From the NCBI RefSeq assembly GCF_032854445.1, contig NC_088301.1:43581116-43645115 (forward strand): a stretch of 64,000 bases of DNA. The letters are read 5' to 3'. The stretch comes from Liolophura sinensis (Eukaryota > Mollusca > Polyplacophora > Chitonida > Chitonidae). Made by a program: the position numbers and the translations under genes. Under the pieces are notes generated by a model. That model was given only the letters and a program-made list of their open reading frames with translations, had not been told where the DNA came from and searched no databases. Shown in pieces: positions 46,201-57,192 of this stretch; within the stretch, counting starts at the first letter, position 1; every line of letters starts with the position of its first letter.

Positions 46201-48936
46201 ATGTTAGACCCAGCGGAAGAACACCATCAACCGTTTCCTGTATTCCAAACGCTGAGTACATTTATTTATTTATTTGATTGGTGTTTTACACCGTGCTCAA
46301 CAATGTTTTACTTATACGAATGTTGGCAGCATTGTGGAGGGAGGAAAACGGGCAGAGCTGGGGGGAAACCCACATCCGCAGATTGCTGGCAGACCTTCCC
46401 ACATATGGCCTGAGAGGAAGTCTTAGCTCAACTTGAACTCACAGCGACCGCATTGGTGAGAGGCTCCTGGGTCATTGCGCCGCGCAGGCACGCTAACCTC
46501 CTCGGCCATGGAAACCTAATTCCCATAATACTAGAAGCAGGGAAAATTCTGAGACTGAACCCAAGTCTCGGGTGACTTATGCTATTGAAATTGTTTTTCT
46601 GAGCTGGGCAAATCCTGTAGTTGGCTCAAGGTTTGATGGATTTGTATATATATACGTAGTAACTGAAGATGAAGAAAAGAACTGACAAATATAGAAATTA
46701 GTTGAATGTCAGCTGATCATTTATTATTACAGGAAAAACGTTATTATGTCTGCTTATCCATATTATAGATGGAGTTAAGCTAATTCCAATGAAATAATTG
46801 TATAATACAAACATATCTATTTAACATACTTCACGAAGAAATGTTAAAGCACAAAGCCGTGTACCCATGCTTCTTGGTGTGGGCAGATTTCCCGGTTTCC
46901 CGACATGAAAATAGCAATTCCATAGACAGTAAATTAAGTTAAACAAACAGAAACTCCCACATGTCAGTATACCTGTGTAAACACTGTCCTGTAATATGTC
47001 CTCATATTTTACTCACCAAAAGACGATAACTAGCAGGTGGTTCGTAGTCATCGGGCAAGTGATCTCTGCCTATTATCGACAACAGACGTTTATAAGTTTC
47101 CACCACCTGTATGCACGAAGAAAGATATTCGTTTACAGCATATGAAAATTCTGAAGCGGGTTTCAGTATTGTATTGTGGACACGATCCTGAATGTCGTGT
47201 ATCTCTTTCCGATTACTTGCCACATTTGATCCCAACTTAAGATTTGAAGTAGAAGCTTTTTTACCATCAGTCCTCTTCACACATCATCCTCTAAATGCAA
47301 CTGATACTTCCCATTCAGCATTATATACATTCCTTTTGAGCGGTTTCAAATTCTAGGGTCTTCATTTTCCAGATCTGTTTTTGTCGTATGGACACAAATA
47401 TCAGGGAAACCATTCTACAAAGGTAGGTGGTTAATTCTTAGTACTTAACATACACTATGCATACACTTATCATTACCCAGTTATAAGTTGGTATACGTAA
47501 ATGTAGTTCTAGTCCAGTATTAACTTATTGTGTAGAATTCTTGGGGATCGTCTATCTCAGGTCACAGGTAACTAGTGCGTTTGCCTATGCTGAGTAGAAA
47601 TTCACAGCCAGAAATTTGTGCATTGAAATTCGTTTCTAAATTGTGTCAGAGTACAACGAAAATATGACCCCATATTTACATGCAGTTCTTACGGGTATAC
47701 ATCAAGTGCATGTCATAACTTGTTATATACAGAAAAATTAGGCGATCTCACACAGATATGAGATCAAGACTGCATATCTGGCTTACAATTGTTCTCTGTA
47801 CTTATTTATGCTTAATTCTTCACCTGAACTTTACTTGAAGTAATGTATGTCACTTTGCATGCAAACCCTAATCATCCACGAATGACACCTTAATTGTACA
47901 CCGATATGCAAGCTGTGAGTCCATTAACAGAAGCCATAGTGGTTCCACGCAAATCAACTATAACACCTCGGTGGATATCGATCACAGCACCACAATAAAC
48001 ATTGGCACGTATAATACCGATAATTTATCATTACCAGGGTTAAATGTGTCTATGATATGTTTCGCTATGCACCAATCAACCTACATAAAGCCAGTATACA
48101 GGCACATGCATTAACCTGTATAGCCTGTGTACTGTACGTAGGCACCGTTATGTGGCGTAGATTCAAATGTCAATGCAGTGAGCATGCATGAGTGTTTGAT
48201 CTGACAGATATATATCGATATTCACGCGTATAGTGGATCACGTGCATTTGATCTTCAGTCTAACTGTAACAATGTAATATATGCCTATTTGAGAAAGCAA
48301 GAGACAGTTGCCAGCATATGTAGCTGACTGATTATGTGGGCTTGGGGCGTGCATATATACATATGTATATATATGCACTCCCCATGCCCACATAATCAGT
48401 CAACTGATTACTTATGGCTGACCTATTGCTGAGCTCGTATTGAATGTTACCAAACTGCTAATCTAATATAATACAGCAAAGTTACATGTCTTATTATGCA
48501 ATTGTTTAATATCAATAAAGTGATTTCCGTGGAATTATCCGTGTGAAGTTTATAAACCATTGTGACCAATCTGAACTTTATAGATTATACTTTAAGTGTT
48601 GATATATCTCTGAGTATATGAGCTGCGTGATCTGTATATGTGTGCGTTGGTCAACATGAAGGAACAGTAATACACAAAACAAATAGCACTTAAGTACCTT
48701 CTTAAAGTACACTTGAGGCATTTCACGTCTTCCACATGCAGTACTGTATACAATTTATGCTCTAACGTGGAAGCCTTTTTGTGGTAGATGTGGGAAGGGC
48801 AATAGGCCTATACAACACTTACCTTTGACCATCTTTTGAATCTCTCATTAAGAATTGCCACTCTCAGTGCGTGGTTAGCAGCCTGGTGAAGTTCATTCAA
48901 ATCAGAAAACGGAATCTTTTTCCTCGGCATCGTCAT
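40161..48936 (-). CDS. TPR-repeat protein of 463 residues, possibly ciliary
   Basis: Fourteen exons (48936-48823, 47106-47017, 46139-46032, 45731-45647, 45317-45256, 44931-44878, 44296-44210, 43895-43842, 43480-43398, 42877-42798, 42202-41999, 41239-40986, 40579-40533, 40230-40161) sum to 1392 bases. Every junction has GT-AG ends and keeps frame. Residues 1-190 form paired helices of TPR type, with motifs such as YHLGMALQHRKEHKKAVTEF, ALTGDLSGALKDAERAV and AIRDANEALRINPDHLAALVV. Residues 215-275 hold a conserved-looking block (VNFKDPLVLDFYNRFL, MTVDLTPDRPSKKQL). The rest is basic and Ser/Arg-rich, ending near APRMYYRPWKGDRLP, wording I associate with axonemal proteins. I do not recognise the orthologue. 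Intron phases are mostly 0. Confidence 0.85.
40533..40579 (-). CDS. TPR gene exon 13
   Basis: A very long pyrimidine tract ends in TTCTTCTTGCAG before 40579; the donor is TTACCG/GTAAGC. Forty-seven bases, VFQPINIKDAPRMYY. Skipping it would give a 13-residue alternative end from the next exon. Confidence 0.75.
40986..41239 (-). CDS. TPR gene exon 12
   Basis: Acceptor TTTCATTTCAG, donor ATACCG/GTAAGT. It encodes AELYQSIQQ followed by a Ser/Arg/Lys-rich low-complexity stretch. Confidence 0.82.
41999..42202 (-). CDS. TPR gene exon 11
   Basis: Acceptor TCTGTCGATTGTCAG, donor TATCTTG/GTAAAT. It encodes a basic linker with RSPSSKRRVKSAEERL and KTAQEYL. Confidence 0.8.
42683..42775 (+). repeat. SINE 3' tail fragment in TPR gene intron
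   Basis: It reads TTTCCTCCAC, CTGGCTGC, ATTCTTGGGAATGGCGTTAA, then (AAAT)n. It is the 3' part of the same SINE group, antisense to the host gene, and ends only 23 bases from the exon 10 donor. Confidence 0.75.
42798..42877 (-). CDS. TPR gene exon 10
   Basis: Acceptor TTCTTTCACACAG, donor AACTTG/GTAAGA, entry phase 2 and exit phase 1. It encodes FLHNLSVPHTVMTVDLTPDR and on. Confidence 0.8.
43398..43480 (-). CDS. TPR gene exon 9
   Basis: Acceptor TTTTTTGTTACAG, donor AATAG/GTACAG, exit phase 2. It contains NVVNFKDPLVLDFYN. Confidence 0.8.
43842..43895 (-). CDS. TPR gene exon 8
   Basis: Acceptor TTTCTTTTCAG, donor AAAAAG/GTAAAC. Eighteen residues, YAAWSELYQPLDNEFHKK. Confidence 0.8.
44210..44296 (-). 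CDS. TPR gene exon 7
   Basis: Acceptor TGTAATTCACAG, donor CCTCTA/GTAAGT. Twenty-nine residues with AIRDANEALRINPDHLAAL. Confidence 0.85.
44342..44805 (-). repeat. SINE (family 1) split by a roughly 207-bp insertion, in TPR gene intron
   Basis: The tail half 44342-44458 stops at CCATCCGCAGG. The head half resumes near 44666 with TGACAGACGTTCCCACG. Consensus continuity across the gap shows one SINE interrupted by 44459-44665. Together they fill most of the 581-base intron. Confidence 0.75.
44878..44931 (-). CDS. TPR gene exon 6
   Basis: Acceptor ATATGATTCCAG, donor CCTCTT/GTAAAG. Eighteen residues, DVLCVRALTRSTRDEEPL. Confidence 0.75.
45256..45317 (-). CDS. TPR gene exon 5
   Basis: Acceptor CAAATTTTCCAG, donor AATCCA/GTAAGT. 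It completes Gly and reads DLSGALKDAERAVVLDSENP, a textbook TPR B helix and turn. Confidence 0.85.
45647..45731 (-). CDS. TPR gene exon 4
   Basis: Acceptor TTGTTCCACAG, donor TAACAG/GTACAG, exit phase 1. A Cys-rich turn (NGCTAGCSMNTC) precedes the helix ARRAFALAL. Two further in-frame-neutral GTAC/GTAT sites lie 6 and 16 bases downstream. Confidence 0.75.
46032..46139 (-). CDS. TPR gene exon 3
   Basis: Acceptor TTTTGACACAG, donor CCGAAG/GTTTGT. Thirty-six residues containing a clear TPR helix pair. Confidence 0.8.
46258..46516 (-). repeat. Full-length SINE (family 1) in TPR gene intron
   Basis: An (AAAT)n end at 46258, the GCACGGTGTAAAACACCAAT tail, GGGTTTCCCCCC core, B box in GTGAGTTCAAGTT and a head near 46516 with GTGCCTGCGCGGCGCAA. 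Confidence 0.85.
47017..47106 (-). CDS. TPR gene exon 2
   Basis: The acceptor TATCTTTCTTCGTGCATACAG precedes 47106 and the donor is TTTTG/GTGAGT. Thirty residues, VVETYKRLLSIIGRDH and on, phase 0 at both ends. The frame is open further upstream, so an earlier acceptor (for example at 47171) cannot be excluded. Confidence 0.75.
48325..48402. ncRNA. 78-nt near-perfect hairpin in the first intron of the TPR gene
   Basis: The arms TGACTGATTATGTGGGC / GCCCACATAATCAGTCA pair perfectly for 17 bases. They continue with two mismatches over about 35 pairs to an AT-rich loop around ACATATGT. Size and shape fit a microRNA precursor, but a small palindromic transposon scrap is equally possible. It is transcribable as part of the intron. 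Confidence 0.35.
48823..48936 (-). CDS. TPR gene exon 1 (start)
   Basis: ATG at 48936, with a second in-frame ATG two codons later. It encodes 38 residues, rich in helix formers. Donor TCAAAG/GTAAGTG, phase 0. Confidence 0.8.
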
Positions 48937-48939
48937 ACA

Positions 48940-51495
48940 CTTTTTCTGCTATATATTACAACGACATTCAATCCACAGCTAGAGTCGTCCTGCAAGTATT
49001 TCTATATATGAGCTACGAGATCAACACGTATGTTCGTGCTGTTTTGAACATTTTCACGTATATACAATAAACACGAGAAAATATGTTCGTCATACACTCT
49101 CAGTACGTTGTATCTTGAAACTATCGAAGTCCGGAACACTTTGGAAGTATTGAATATTCAGGCAGCACTATTTCCCACCACGTGGATAGTATAATCTTGC
49201 GTGCTGGATAGGTGTCATTGGTCAGTGTGTGTCCCCACATAAGCTCGTGTCACGCTAATTTACCTTTTGACTCCTTCTAGGTGAGTATAAAGCTGTCGCC
49301 TACGCCGTGCCCTTGTATTGTCTGCTCAGAACACTGTCATACACACGGAGTGCCTTTATGTGACAGTATAACAATACAGCCATGACCTTCTGCCGAATTC
49401 TACAGAGCATAAAGGTCATTTTAGCCCAACACAATGTTAATCTTTCTTGTAATATAGGACTGAAAAATATCAGTCCATTTCATGCCAAAGTATAAGGCAA
49501 AATCATATAATGTTGTTTGTTTTACTATTAATGCTTGTTGGTCAGCTTTGATCAAACAACACTTCAAAAGTTGTTTTTATACATCAGTACCGCAAATAGG
49601 CCTAAGACTCCACTGTAAAACTTAGAAACAATAATTTTAAGATTGGATTTTACACTGAAAGACGTCGATCGTCTATAGTTATATATACTGTCAAGCCTAC
49701 CTTCAGACATTCTTTGACAGTGGCGCACGCACTGTCATGATGGGATTGCTACATTGCAATAACAGGTTAGGAAGCATTAATGGATTGTTAGTTGGTACAT
49801 AGGTCGTCCTTGTGCACTGTGACTCCAAGTTAGATCGGGCTTAATTCTCGCTGTCGTTTTGTAGATGGCAATCCCAACTCCATCTTATTCCATCTTGATC
49901 ACTGTTTCTCCTGAACTGTCTCGTTCCAGATCGTCCTGAAGGGTGTCATACCTTGGACCGCCTGGTGGTATAATGTACGTTAGTTTAATGTATCGGTGTA
50001 TAGAAAGAGGGCCGACAAATCACAACGGTGCCTCCAGGAACGCCAATATTTCGATCTGACACAGATTTTTCCTTCACCAGGCTTCGATTTAATTGCTTCG
50101 CTACGCCGTGTGTATATACATGGCATAAATCTTTAGGGGTAACGATCGCGTCAATTAAACATGTTCTCGGGTTATGTTCGGGGAAATTGCTCAGAGACAC
50201 CGATACCTTAGTATGTGTCATTTATATCATTCGAAAGATTTATTAGAGCCCCATTCTGCCTCATTGGTCACAGAGATCTGACTTAATCTCACCTGAGAGC
50301 AACTTTTCCCACTCTTCTCGTACAGTTTACATTCATGCACCAGGTATAGTTACATGGGAGGTACAGGAATACAAAACCGAATGGTATTTTGTAAACGCTC
50401 AGAGGGCTACGCCTTTGTAACCCGAGTGTGTGGTCACGATAATAACCCTATTACTGACACTACACACAACTTCAATACCTTAAGTACCACAATCCCGATG
50501 CTAAACTCACACTCGCTCATACTACTATTGAGCGAGACGTTTGTGTATAATCTTATTAAGTATTATCTATATGAGAATAAATATGGCTTGTGATCTTTCA
50601 CCGGCCTGTCACTTTCGGTCAACAAACGATATTGCTGTTTGCCGGAACACGAAATACCCACCTCACAGAGATTGTTTGGGACAGCATATACACGTCAACT
50701 GTATGAGGACAGTATAAGGCACCATTTTTATGACAAGAAGTAAGAGTTCAAGATCGTGCCCCGCATTTTGATGGATTAAGAGTCACAAAAACTGGTGACA
50801 TCGTTAATGATTTTATAGGTCATAAATATACGGCGTTATAAAACACAAATTACGGCGATCTTACCCTTCGCATTATACCAAATGATTAAAGGATCTAGAT
50901 TTGAGCATTTATGTGCATGGTATAGGTTTACAAATTGCGGGAACCGGCATAAAATTTACGATAGTGCCCTCTAGACAGTACTTGTGTTCTTGTATAAATA
51001 AACAGTGGAATCTCATATGACCCAGATTGTGTAAAGTTGTTACAGACTGCAGTCTGAACTGTATAGACATAACGAGGATGTTAATTTCCATGAGACAGAG
51101 TGGGCTTGTGATTCGGTAAAGCTCATACAAACACATTCAAAGATCACTAATTTTTAGCGCATGCCTATACACTATACTTATCAATGTCGGCCTACACTAC
51201 TTTTCTGGTGTAAGGCCGAAGTGATGTAGGCCTAGGACTTTAGGTGATTACATTTTTTCGTTCAAATATTTGGGCCAACACTATACGTGTTTGACTGTAT
51301 CTTAAGAAAGTATTTAACAAGGTAATTTTCATGACCTGGTGATGGGGGAAAAGTGATTATTTTTTGTCGATACTGATGCAGGAGATTTGCTCCTCAAGTC
51401 TTTACCGGCCTTCCTTTTTAGAGCACCTGTATGAAATATAAGGAGTGGTACTGTGAGATGGGGTAAAACTGGCGGTATCAGCGTCTGTGCTGGTG
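48940..51495. other. No gene seen; presumed upstream region of the TPR gene
   Basis: Nothing with exon character on either strand. The promoter of the minus-strand TPR gene should lie here but shows no motif strong enough to name. Confidence 0.35.
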
Positions 51496-51498
51496 TCT

Positions 51499-51748
51499 GG
51501 TTAAGCTTTTCTTTTTATACTCCTGTATAATGGGCTCTCACAAATGGATTGAAGGTTAAGCTTTTCTTTTTTAGCTCCTGTATAATGGGCTCTCGTAAAT
51601 GGATTGAAGGTTAAGCTTTTCTTTTTAAGCTCCTGTATAATGGGCTCTCATAAATGGATTGAAGGTTAAGCTTTTCTTTTTAAGCTCCTGTATAATGGAC
51701 TCTCACAAATGGATTGAAGGTTAAGCTTTTCTTTTTAAGCTCCTGTAT
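51499..51748. repeat. 55-bp minisatellite, about 4.5 units
   Basis: GGTTAAGCTTTTCTTTTTAA starts at 51499, 51554, 51609, 51664 and 51719, exactly 55 apart, with CTCCTGTATAATGGGCTCTC in each full unit. Units differ at only a few sites, so the array is young. Confidence 0.97.
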
Positions 51749-51759
51749 CGCAGTTACAC

Positions 51760-53116
51760 TTTTTTGTGATTTTTTTTTTCACTTAATTTTAGCATGGTAG
51801 GCCTAAATGTGGCATCGAAGTTTAGGATGGTATAATAGTCAGAAATGTAATATAAAAGCGAATGTATCTTCGACGTCGTTCAGGTTTAAGGACGGAATGA
51901 TGAATCCGAGAAGAGCCCGGAACCAGAAACACCGCCCCCACCTCCTCGCAGAAACCGGATAAATCGCCTGCAGTGCAACCACGCTGCTGCATGGATCATA
52001 GGTTAATGCGAAACGGACCCTTTGTAAAAGCGAATGAGCTGACGCCCTGGACAAACATCAGAAGGAATAATGATAAATAACATGTGGTTTCATTGACAAT
52101 ATACATAGGCTCATTTTGATGTAGACCTACGCTGAAAACATCATGTTAGTAGGCGATATTTAAGGAAATACGTGAATGAAGACTTTAAGAATGTAACTTT
52201 ATTTTTGCCATGGTAGTGGAGTAACCAGGTTCATCAGATTATTCACATCAAGCTGGTCAGCTATAATACAGGACCTACATTCGGGACGACGGTTTTGGTA
52301 TTTCCCTATTTCTTTGTCCTATTTTTCTTTACCTATAAACCTGATCATATTTAAGTGAAATGCTTTTTAAAAATACCAATGAAATAAATAAATACATATC
52401 GGTAAATGAATAAATAAATAAATGAATGAATAAATAAATAAATAAATAATAAAGCATTAGAAGCAATCAATAAACACAACCACAAGTTTACCTAAATTTA
52501 GCTAGAATGGGTGGATAACTCTGTACGAATGGGGTTGTCTCCCCTACCTACATGTCAAGACGGCAGAGTCTTGGGGCAAAAACAGGTAAAATTTTCGTTG
52601 TGTGTTTTTATTGCTTTTGATGTATTATTGTGTTCCTTAATACGTCTGCTAAACTGAGAATCGTATTCTTCAGTTGAGGTAGATTATCTTCGTGCGGTGA
52701 TGTTACTGCATCTTATGGATGGATAAGGTTTGTCGGTGTGTTGTTACTAGTTCAGTTGCAACAACAACTCCTGCAGAAGGTCGGCTGTCATAATAGAACG
52801 TAGACAATGGCATATTTTACATTTAGGTGTGTTAGTATAGAATCTAGAAAAAAAATCCACTCGTGTATCGATCTCTTTTGACTCCAACCGTTCTAAGAAA
52901 TTTGTTTAAATGTGTGTAGTCGTTCAGTAATATGCTTCTTTACCATAATCAAAATATTACGCCCATCATTTACATTCACTTCAGTTTTTTAATATATATA
53001 TTGTATGTGTTGGCTTTGTTTATCAGAGTTTACTTGCAAAAAAAATTACAGTTGCTTTGGTGTTTTAGCAGGGTGTAACTTATATAAAATGAGGAGTATT
53101 GTTAAAGACTTTCATC
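51760..53116. other. No gene seen; (AAAT)n simple repeat at 52378-52452
   Basis: The AAAT run may be the remains of a SINE tail, but no body is recognisable. The rest has no supported feature. Confidence 0.4.
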
Positions 53117-53120
53117 TTAA

Positions 53121-53553
53121 AGGAAACACAAACATGAAGCATAGATATGTCAGATGAAATGTCATTAAACACTGTCCAGGAATTTTTGGTGTATTTTATA
53201 AAATTGTGTTTCAACCAAGTAAACTGCATGTGAAACATTTGATTTGCTCAGTTAACATCAGCCATTTGTATTCACATGGCATGTACATATGGGGTAATGA
53301 CAATGAAGGCATTTGCCAGATGGATCTTTAAACAAATTGTTTGAAGCAAACACTGTGGAAGTGATATATGACTGGTGACAATGTGATTCCACAGAGCATC
53401 ACAGATGTTTTAGTTAAGCATTTTGCTCAGAAAATTCTTGAAAAAAAAGAAAAAATCACAACAATTAAATTGAATTATTTTCCTAGACAGTGCTTGATAG
53501 TCATTTCATCTGACATATTGGCATACTTCATCATATTGTTTGCTTGTTAGCCT
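53121..53553. mobile_element. MITE B, TTAA-type foldback element, same family as A2
   Basis: Perfect TTAA flanks at 53117-53120 and 53554-53557. The ends are AGGAAACACAAACATG and AGGCTAACAAGCAAAC. An inner inverted block ATATGTCAGATGAAATG is at 53144-53160 and, complemented, near 53500-53516, followed by CACTGTCCAGGAA / CACTGTCTAGGAA. A 60-codon open frame inside is not a gene. Confidence 0.75.
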
Positions 53554-53559
53554 TTAATT

Positions 53560-55350
53560 TGTTCTCAGGATATCTCTCTAAGCTATTTACACATATTGTT
53601 AAGTTCTATTTCCTATATATCAATATTATATTCATATACTAGTGTTCTATACCCTGCTATTGTCATCTGATTAAAAAAGCGGCTGAATACCAAAACATCT
53701 ATTTTGGTTGGGGTCACATATGTTTGGTAGCATATATGCTTACTGCCTCTGTTCCACTTCACAATTCATAGGATAGATTAAATCATTTGCCCACTGTATT
53801 AGTCATCCATGACAGAGTCTGCTTGCAGAATTCAATTAACTTTTATTTTTCTTATACTTGGCTCTTAAGGCAGCAGATCCTGATAAATAGATGAACAGAG
53901 ATGCATACAGATTTGTCCTAATGAATTACATGTATGTAATATTTTTAAGGTAATACATGTACTGTTGTTGGTAATTGTGGACAAGGCTTTTTTTTTTTGA
54001 AGACCATTACTTGGCCCAAGGGATCTCTCATTTGATTAGAATCGTTCTGTTATTTTCTTAGTTTTCACATAAGAAAACAAAATACATGTTATACTTCAAG
54101 GTGGAGAAACACTTTGAAACATCTCGGGCCTTTTCATGTAAAGAAGGTCATTTTGTTCACCATAATTATAACAAATGACAAAAGGTTATTTAGCAATTAG
54201 TTTTGTGTCAGTTCTGTAAATTAAATGTAAAATCATTTATTGCTAACATTTGTGAGCATGTTTCAGATAGGGGCACCATTTTGATATTATTTGTGATCAG
54301 ACACATACTTGAGCTGTGTGTACTATAGTGTGTTACTTCACAGTGTGTTATGGGTCTATGCCTTACCGTGGGCACACATGAAGATCTGAAGACTTAAAGT
54401 ACAAGTAAATCTATTCAAATGTAATGGCTTATTCTTATGGTTGCAACAGAGCAAAGAAAATAAACTTAATTTCACTTTTTACAGTATTGCATTTGGTACT
54501 GTTATCCCTGTACTGCCATAACTCCAAAAGAAACTGACATATGTAGAATATCCGTCTTCTCATTTCTCAACAGATTTATGATAAGTTAATTGTGATAATC
54601 GAAATTTTAAATTAGCTGCAACCCAGTGTTTGTCATCATTGCTAATTACAGTACATGTATCAGTATATTGCTAATATACATATAGAGTCTGTATGGCATA
54701 TAAGACAAAGGCAAGTGATTTCCCATACTCTTCATGTAAGGTTTCTTGAGCAAACCGTTCATTACAAGGCCTAAAAAAAAAGAGTAGAAGCACAATTTCC
54801 CTGTCCAAGGCGCTGTGATTGAATAAATCACTGACCCACGACCTCCACCCCACCTCCTAATTTTGTTTGTGTCATATATCTCCATAGCCCTGTTTACTTA
54901 TTCCCACTGCAATACATGTGTGTGTGCTGAGACTTAAGTATTTAAGATGCAGTGACTCACTGCACGTATAGAAGGCTGTCAGGAAGTCCATAGAGATGTT
55001 AATGTGTCTCAACACTTGTAAAAGACACTTTTGGTGTATACACCTCACACCCTCAAGGTGGTAGGGGTAGCCACATTAACGTGTAGGTGGGCACTTGGGT
55101 AAATAATAACAGGTGTAACCCACATTACCTGAAGCTTTTGTGTTGACTCAAATGATGAACATGTATGTGAGAAAACCAGACACATATTTCCTTACCATCA
55201 GTTAAAGGATGAATTGTATGGCCTCCAGGTACTCTAGATGGTAGATGTATAGGTGTACCTGGTACAGCCCGACATACAAGCTTTCCAAAGATTTCTGCTT
55301 ATTTTGAGTATAAATCAAGTAAACAGCACGTAAGTTTGCTTTGTAAAATA
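53560..55350. other. No gene seen
   Basis: AT-rich non-coding sequence with no splice-flanked open frame. Confidence 0.35.
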
Positions 55351-55356
55351 GTTGAC

Positions 55357-55577
55357 ACAAGCATTGCGCAATGACCTCTAACTAATGCGGTCACTGTGAG
55401 TTCAAGTCCAGCTTATGCTGGCTTCCTCTATGGCTATATGTGAGACAGTATTGAGCAGCCTGTGGATGTTTGTGGGCTTCCCCTGGGCTCTGCCTTGTTG
55501 CCACGCACCACAGTGCGGGCCACTGTCCAATGGAAATGTCTTCAACACAGTGTAAAACTCCCGTCAAATAAATAAAA
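55357..55577 (+). repeat. SINE (family 1), plus orientation
   Basis: It has a B box in GTGAGTTCAAGTCC, body GCTTATGCTGGCTTCCTC, core GGGCTTCCCCTGGGCTCTGC, tail ACAGTGTAAAACTCCCGTCA and AAATAAATAAA. The tail domain is partly rearranged. Confidence 0.85.
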
Positions 55578-55852
55578 CTGACGCAGAACTATGTTTTAAT
55601 GTTAATGTTTTTTTTTTTTTTTAGAAAAATCACCACAGATGCAGCATTGTTTTGTTCAGCAGAAGTTATTTTGCATGTATTTATCTCAATTTGCAACTAG
55701 TGAAAATAATTTGGTTGATCTTATATGATATTTGTATTTGTGGACTATCCCGGTTTGCCTTGCCAAACATATTTTAATAACTGCAACTATAACATCATTT
55801 GACTAGAGCATTACTTTTGAACTGACAGCCCATTTATTCAGGGCTTCTTTAA

Positions 55853-56236
55853 AAGATACATGACAATGCTTGGTTATTACTTCTTAATATGGAGTGTATG
55901 ATGTGACCTGACATATAAAACATAAAGGAGTTTCTATATAGCTTTCCTAAGATCCCAGCAGTCAGTCCGGAAACAATAACCTGTTGTGGTGATGTCAGTG
56001 GTGATCGCTGATAAAACAGTTTTGTTTGAGGGAAGAGCCTCATTTGAGATCCTGCATTCCATGTATTGATGTTCTTTGATGATGTTACTTCTGACCAGGC
56101 AGAAAATATGCATAAAATTGAGGGGTTATTAAGAAATAAAATATATACAAATAGAAATAAAAATGAAAAAAAAATCCCATTTTTTGGCATATGTTTATTC
56201 AGTTTTATTGGTTTATTGCACTTTTTCATGTATCCA
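55853..56236. mobile_element. MITE E, TTAA-type, related to C
   Basis: TTAA lies at 55849-55852 and 56237-56240. Inward ends AAGATACATGACAATG and TGGATACATGAAAAAG share GATACATGA. A 138-codon open frame over it is a shadow. Confidence 0.6.
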
Positions 56237-56710
56237 TTAAGGAGTAAATAATCGTCATGACCCATTTCATCTTCCTGTCCCCATTTTTGTGACCGCCTTA
56301 ATTGTTTGAATGTAAATGCTTGACATGATTTTTATGGTGAGATGACTGTAGCTACACATGTATGTGCCTTTTGCCCTTTACATGTGTATATTTACATTAA
56401 TTTATGTATGAATGAGCTTATTTCTTTTTTTTTTTTTGCCAACAGCATTTTTTGTCTCAATTTTTTGTTTTGCAGGGATGATCTTTATTGCTCATACATG
56501 TGGGTTTTGACCTTTTCAGCCCTGTCCAGGGCATTCATCAGTTTGCATATAAGTAATCAGCTTGATATGTGTAAATATTTTCTTAGTCATGTCATTTCTG
56601 TACCAATAGATAGGAAACATTTGAAGTTCTTCCCAAGAGTGTAATCTAAAATTGCATGGAATATTCTGGGCTAAACTTTGCTGTAGTTCTGGTTCTGTTT
56701 GTTTTTATAT

Positions 56711-57048
56711 AACTAGTGAGGTTATGTCTAGATCAAGTTGTCTCAATTTTCTGCTGCTATTTTTTTTTCTAGTGCAGTTATGTCTAGATCAGGTTGTCTC
56801 AATTTGCTGCTGCTATTTTATGTATCTAGTGCAGTTTCGTCCAGATCAAGTTGTCTCGGTTTTCTGCTGCTATTTTTTTTTTATCTAGTGCAGTGATATC
56901 TAGATCAAGTTGTCTCAATTTTCTGCTGCTATTTTTTTTTCTAGTGCAGTGTCCTCTAAATCAGATTGCAGTTTCCACTAGATCAAGTTGTATCAATTTT
57001 CTGCTGCTATTTGTTTTATCTAGTACAGTTTTCTCTTGATCAAGCCGT
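56711..57048. repeat. 55-60 bp minisatellite, about six units
   Basis: The unit GTTATGTCTAGATCAAGTTG plus TCTCAATTTTCTGCTGCTAT plus a T run and CTAGTGCA starts at 56721, 56776, 56833, 56893, a shortened one at 56949, and 56971. Length varies through the T run. Confidence 0.95.
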
Positions 57049-57192
57049 TGAACTTGTATGACATTGATGTTACATTTAGCCAGTTCATTTAGGAATTAAG
57101 TTTGAAGAACTTCATATATCACTGCTGTTAAGGGGGCTGTTTCTACATTAAAATTAAGCTTTGGCCTCTTGTGTTGAAGATGTATGCCTTAA

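Noticed and set aside
55849-56265. 138-codon minus-strand frame
   Set aside because: It coincides with MITE E and its TTAA borders; composition is low-complexity and no domain is visible.
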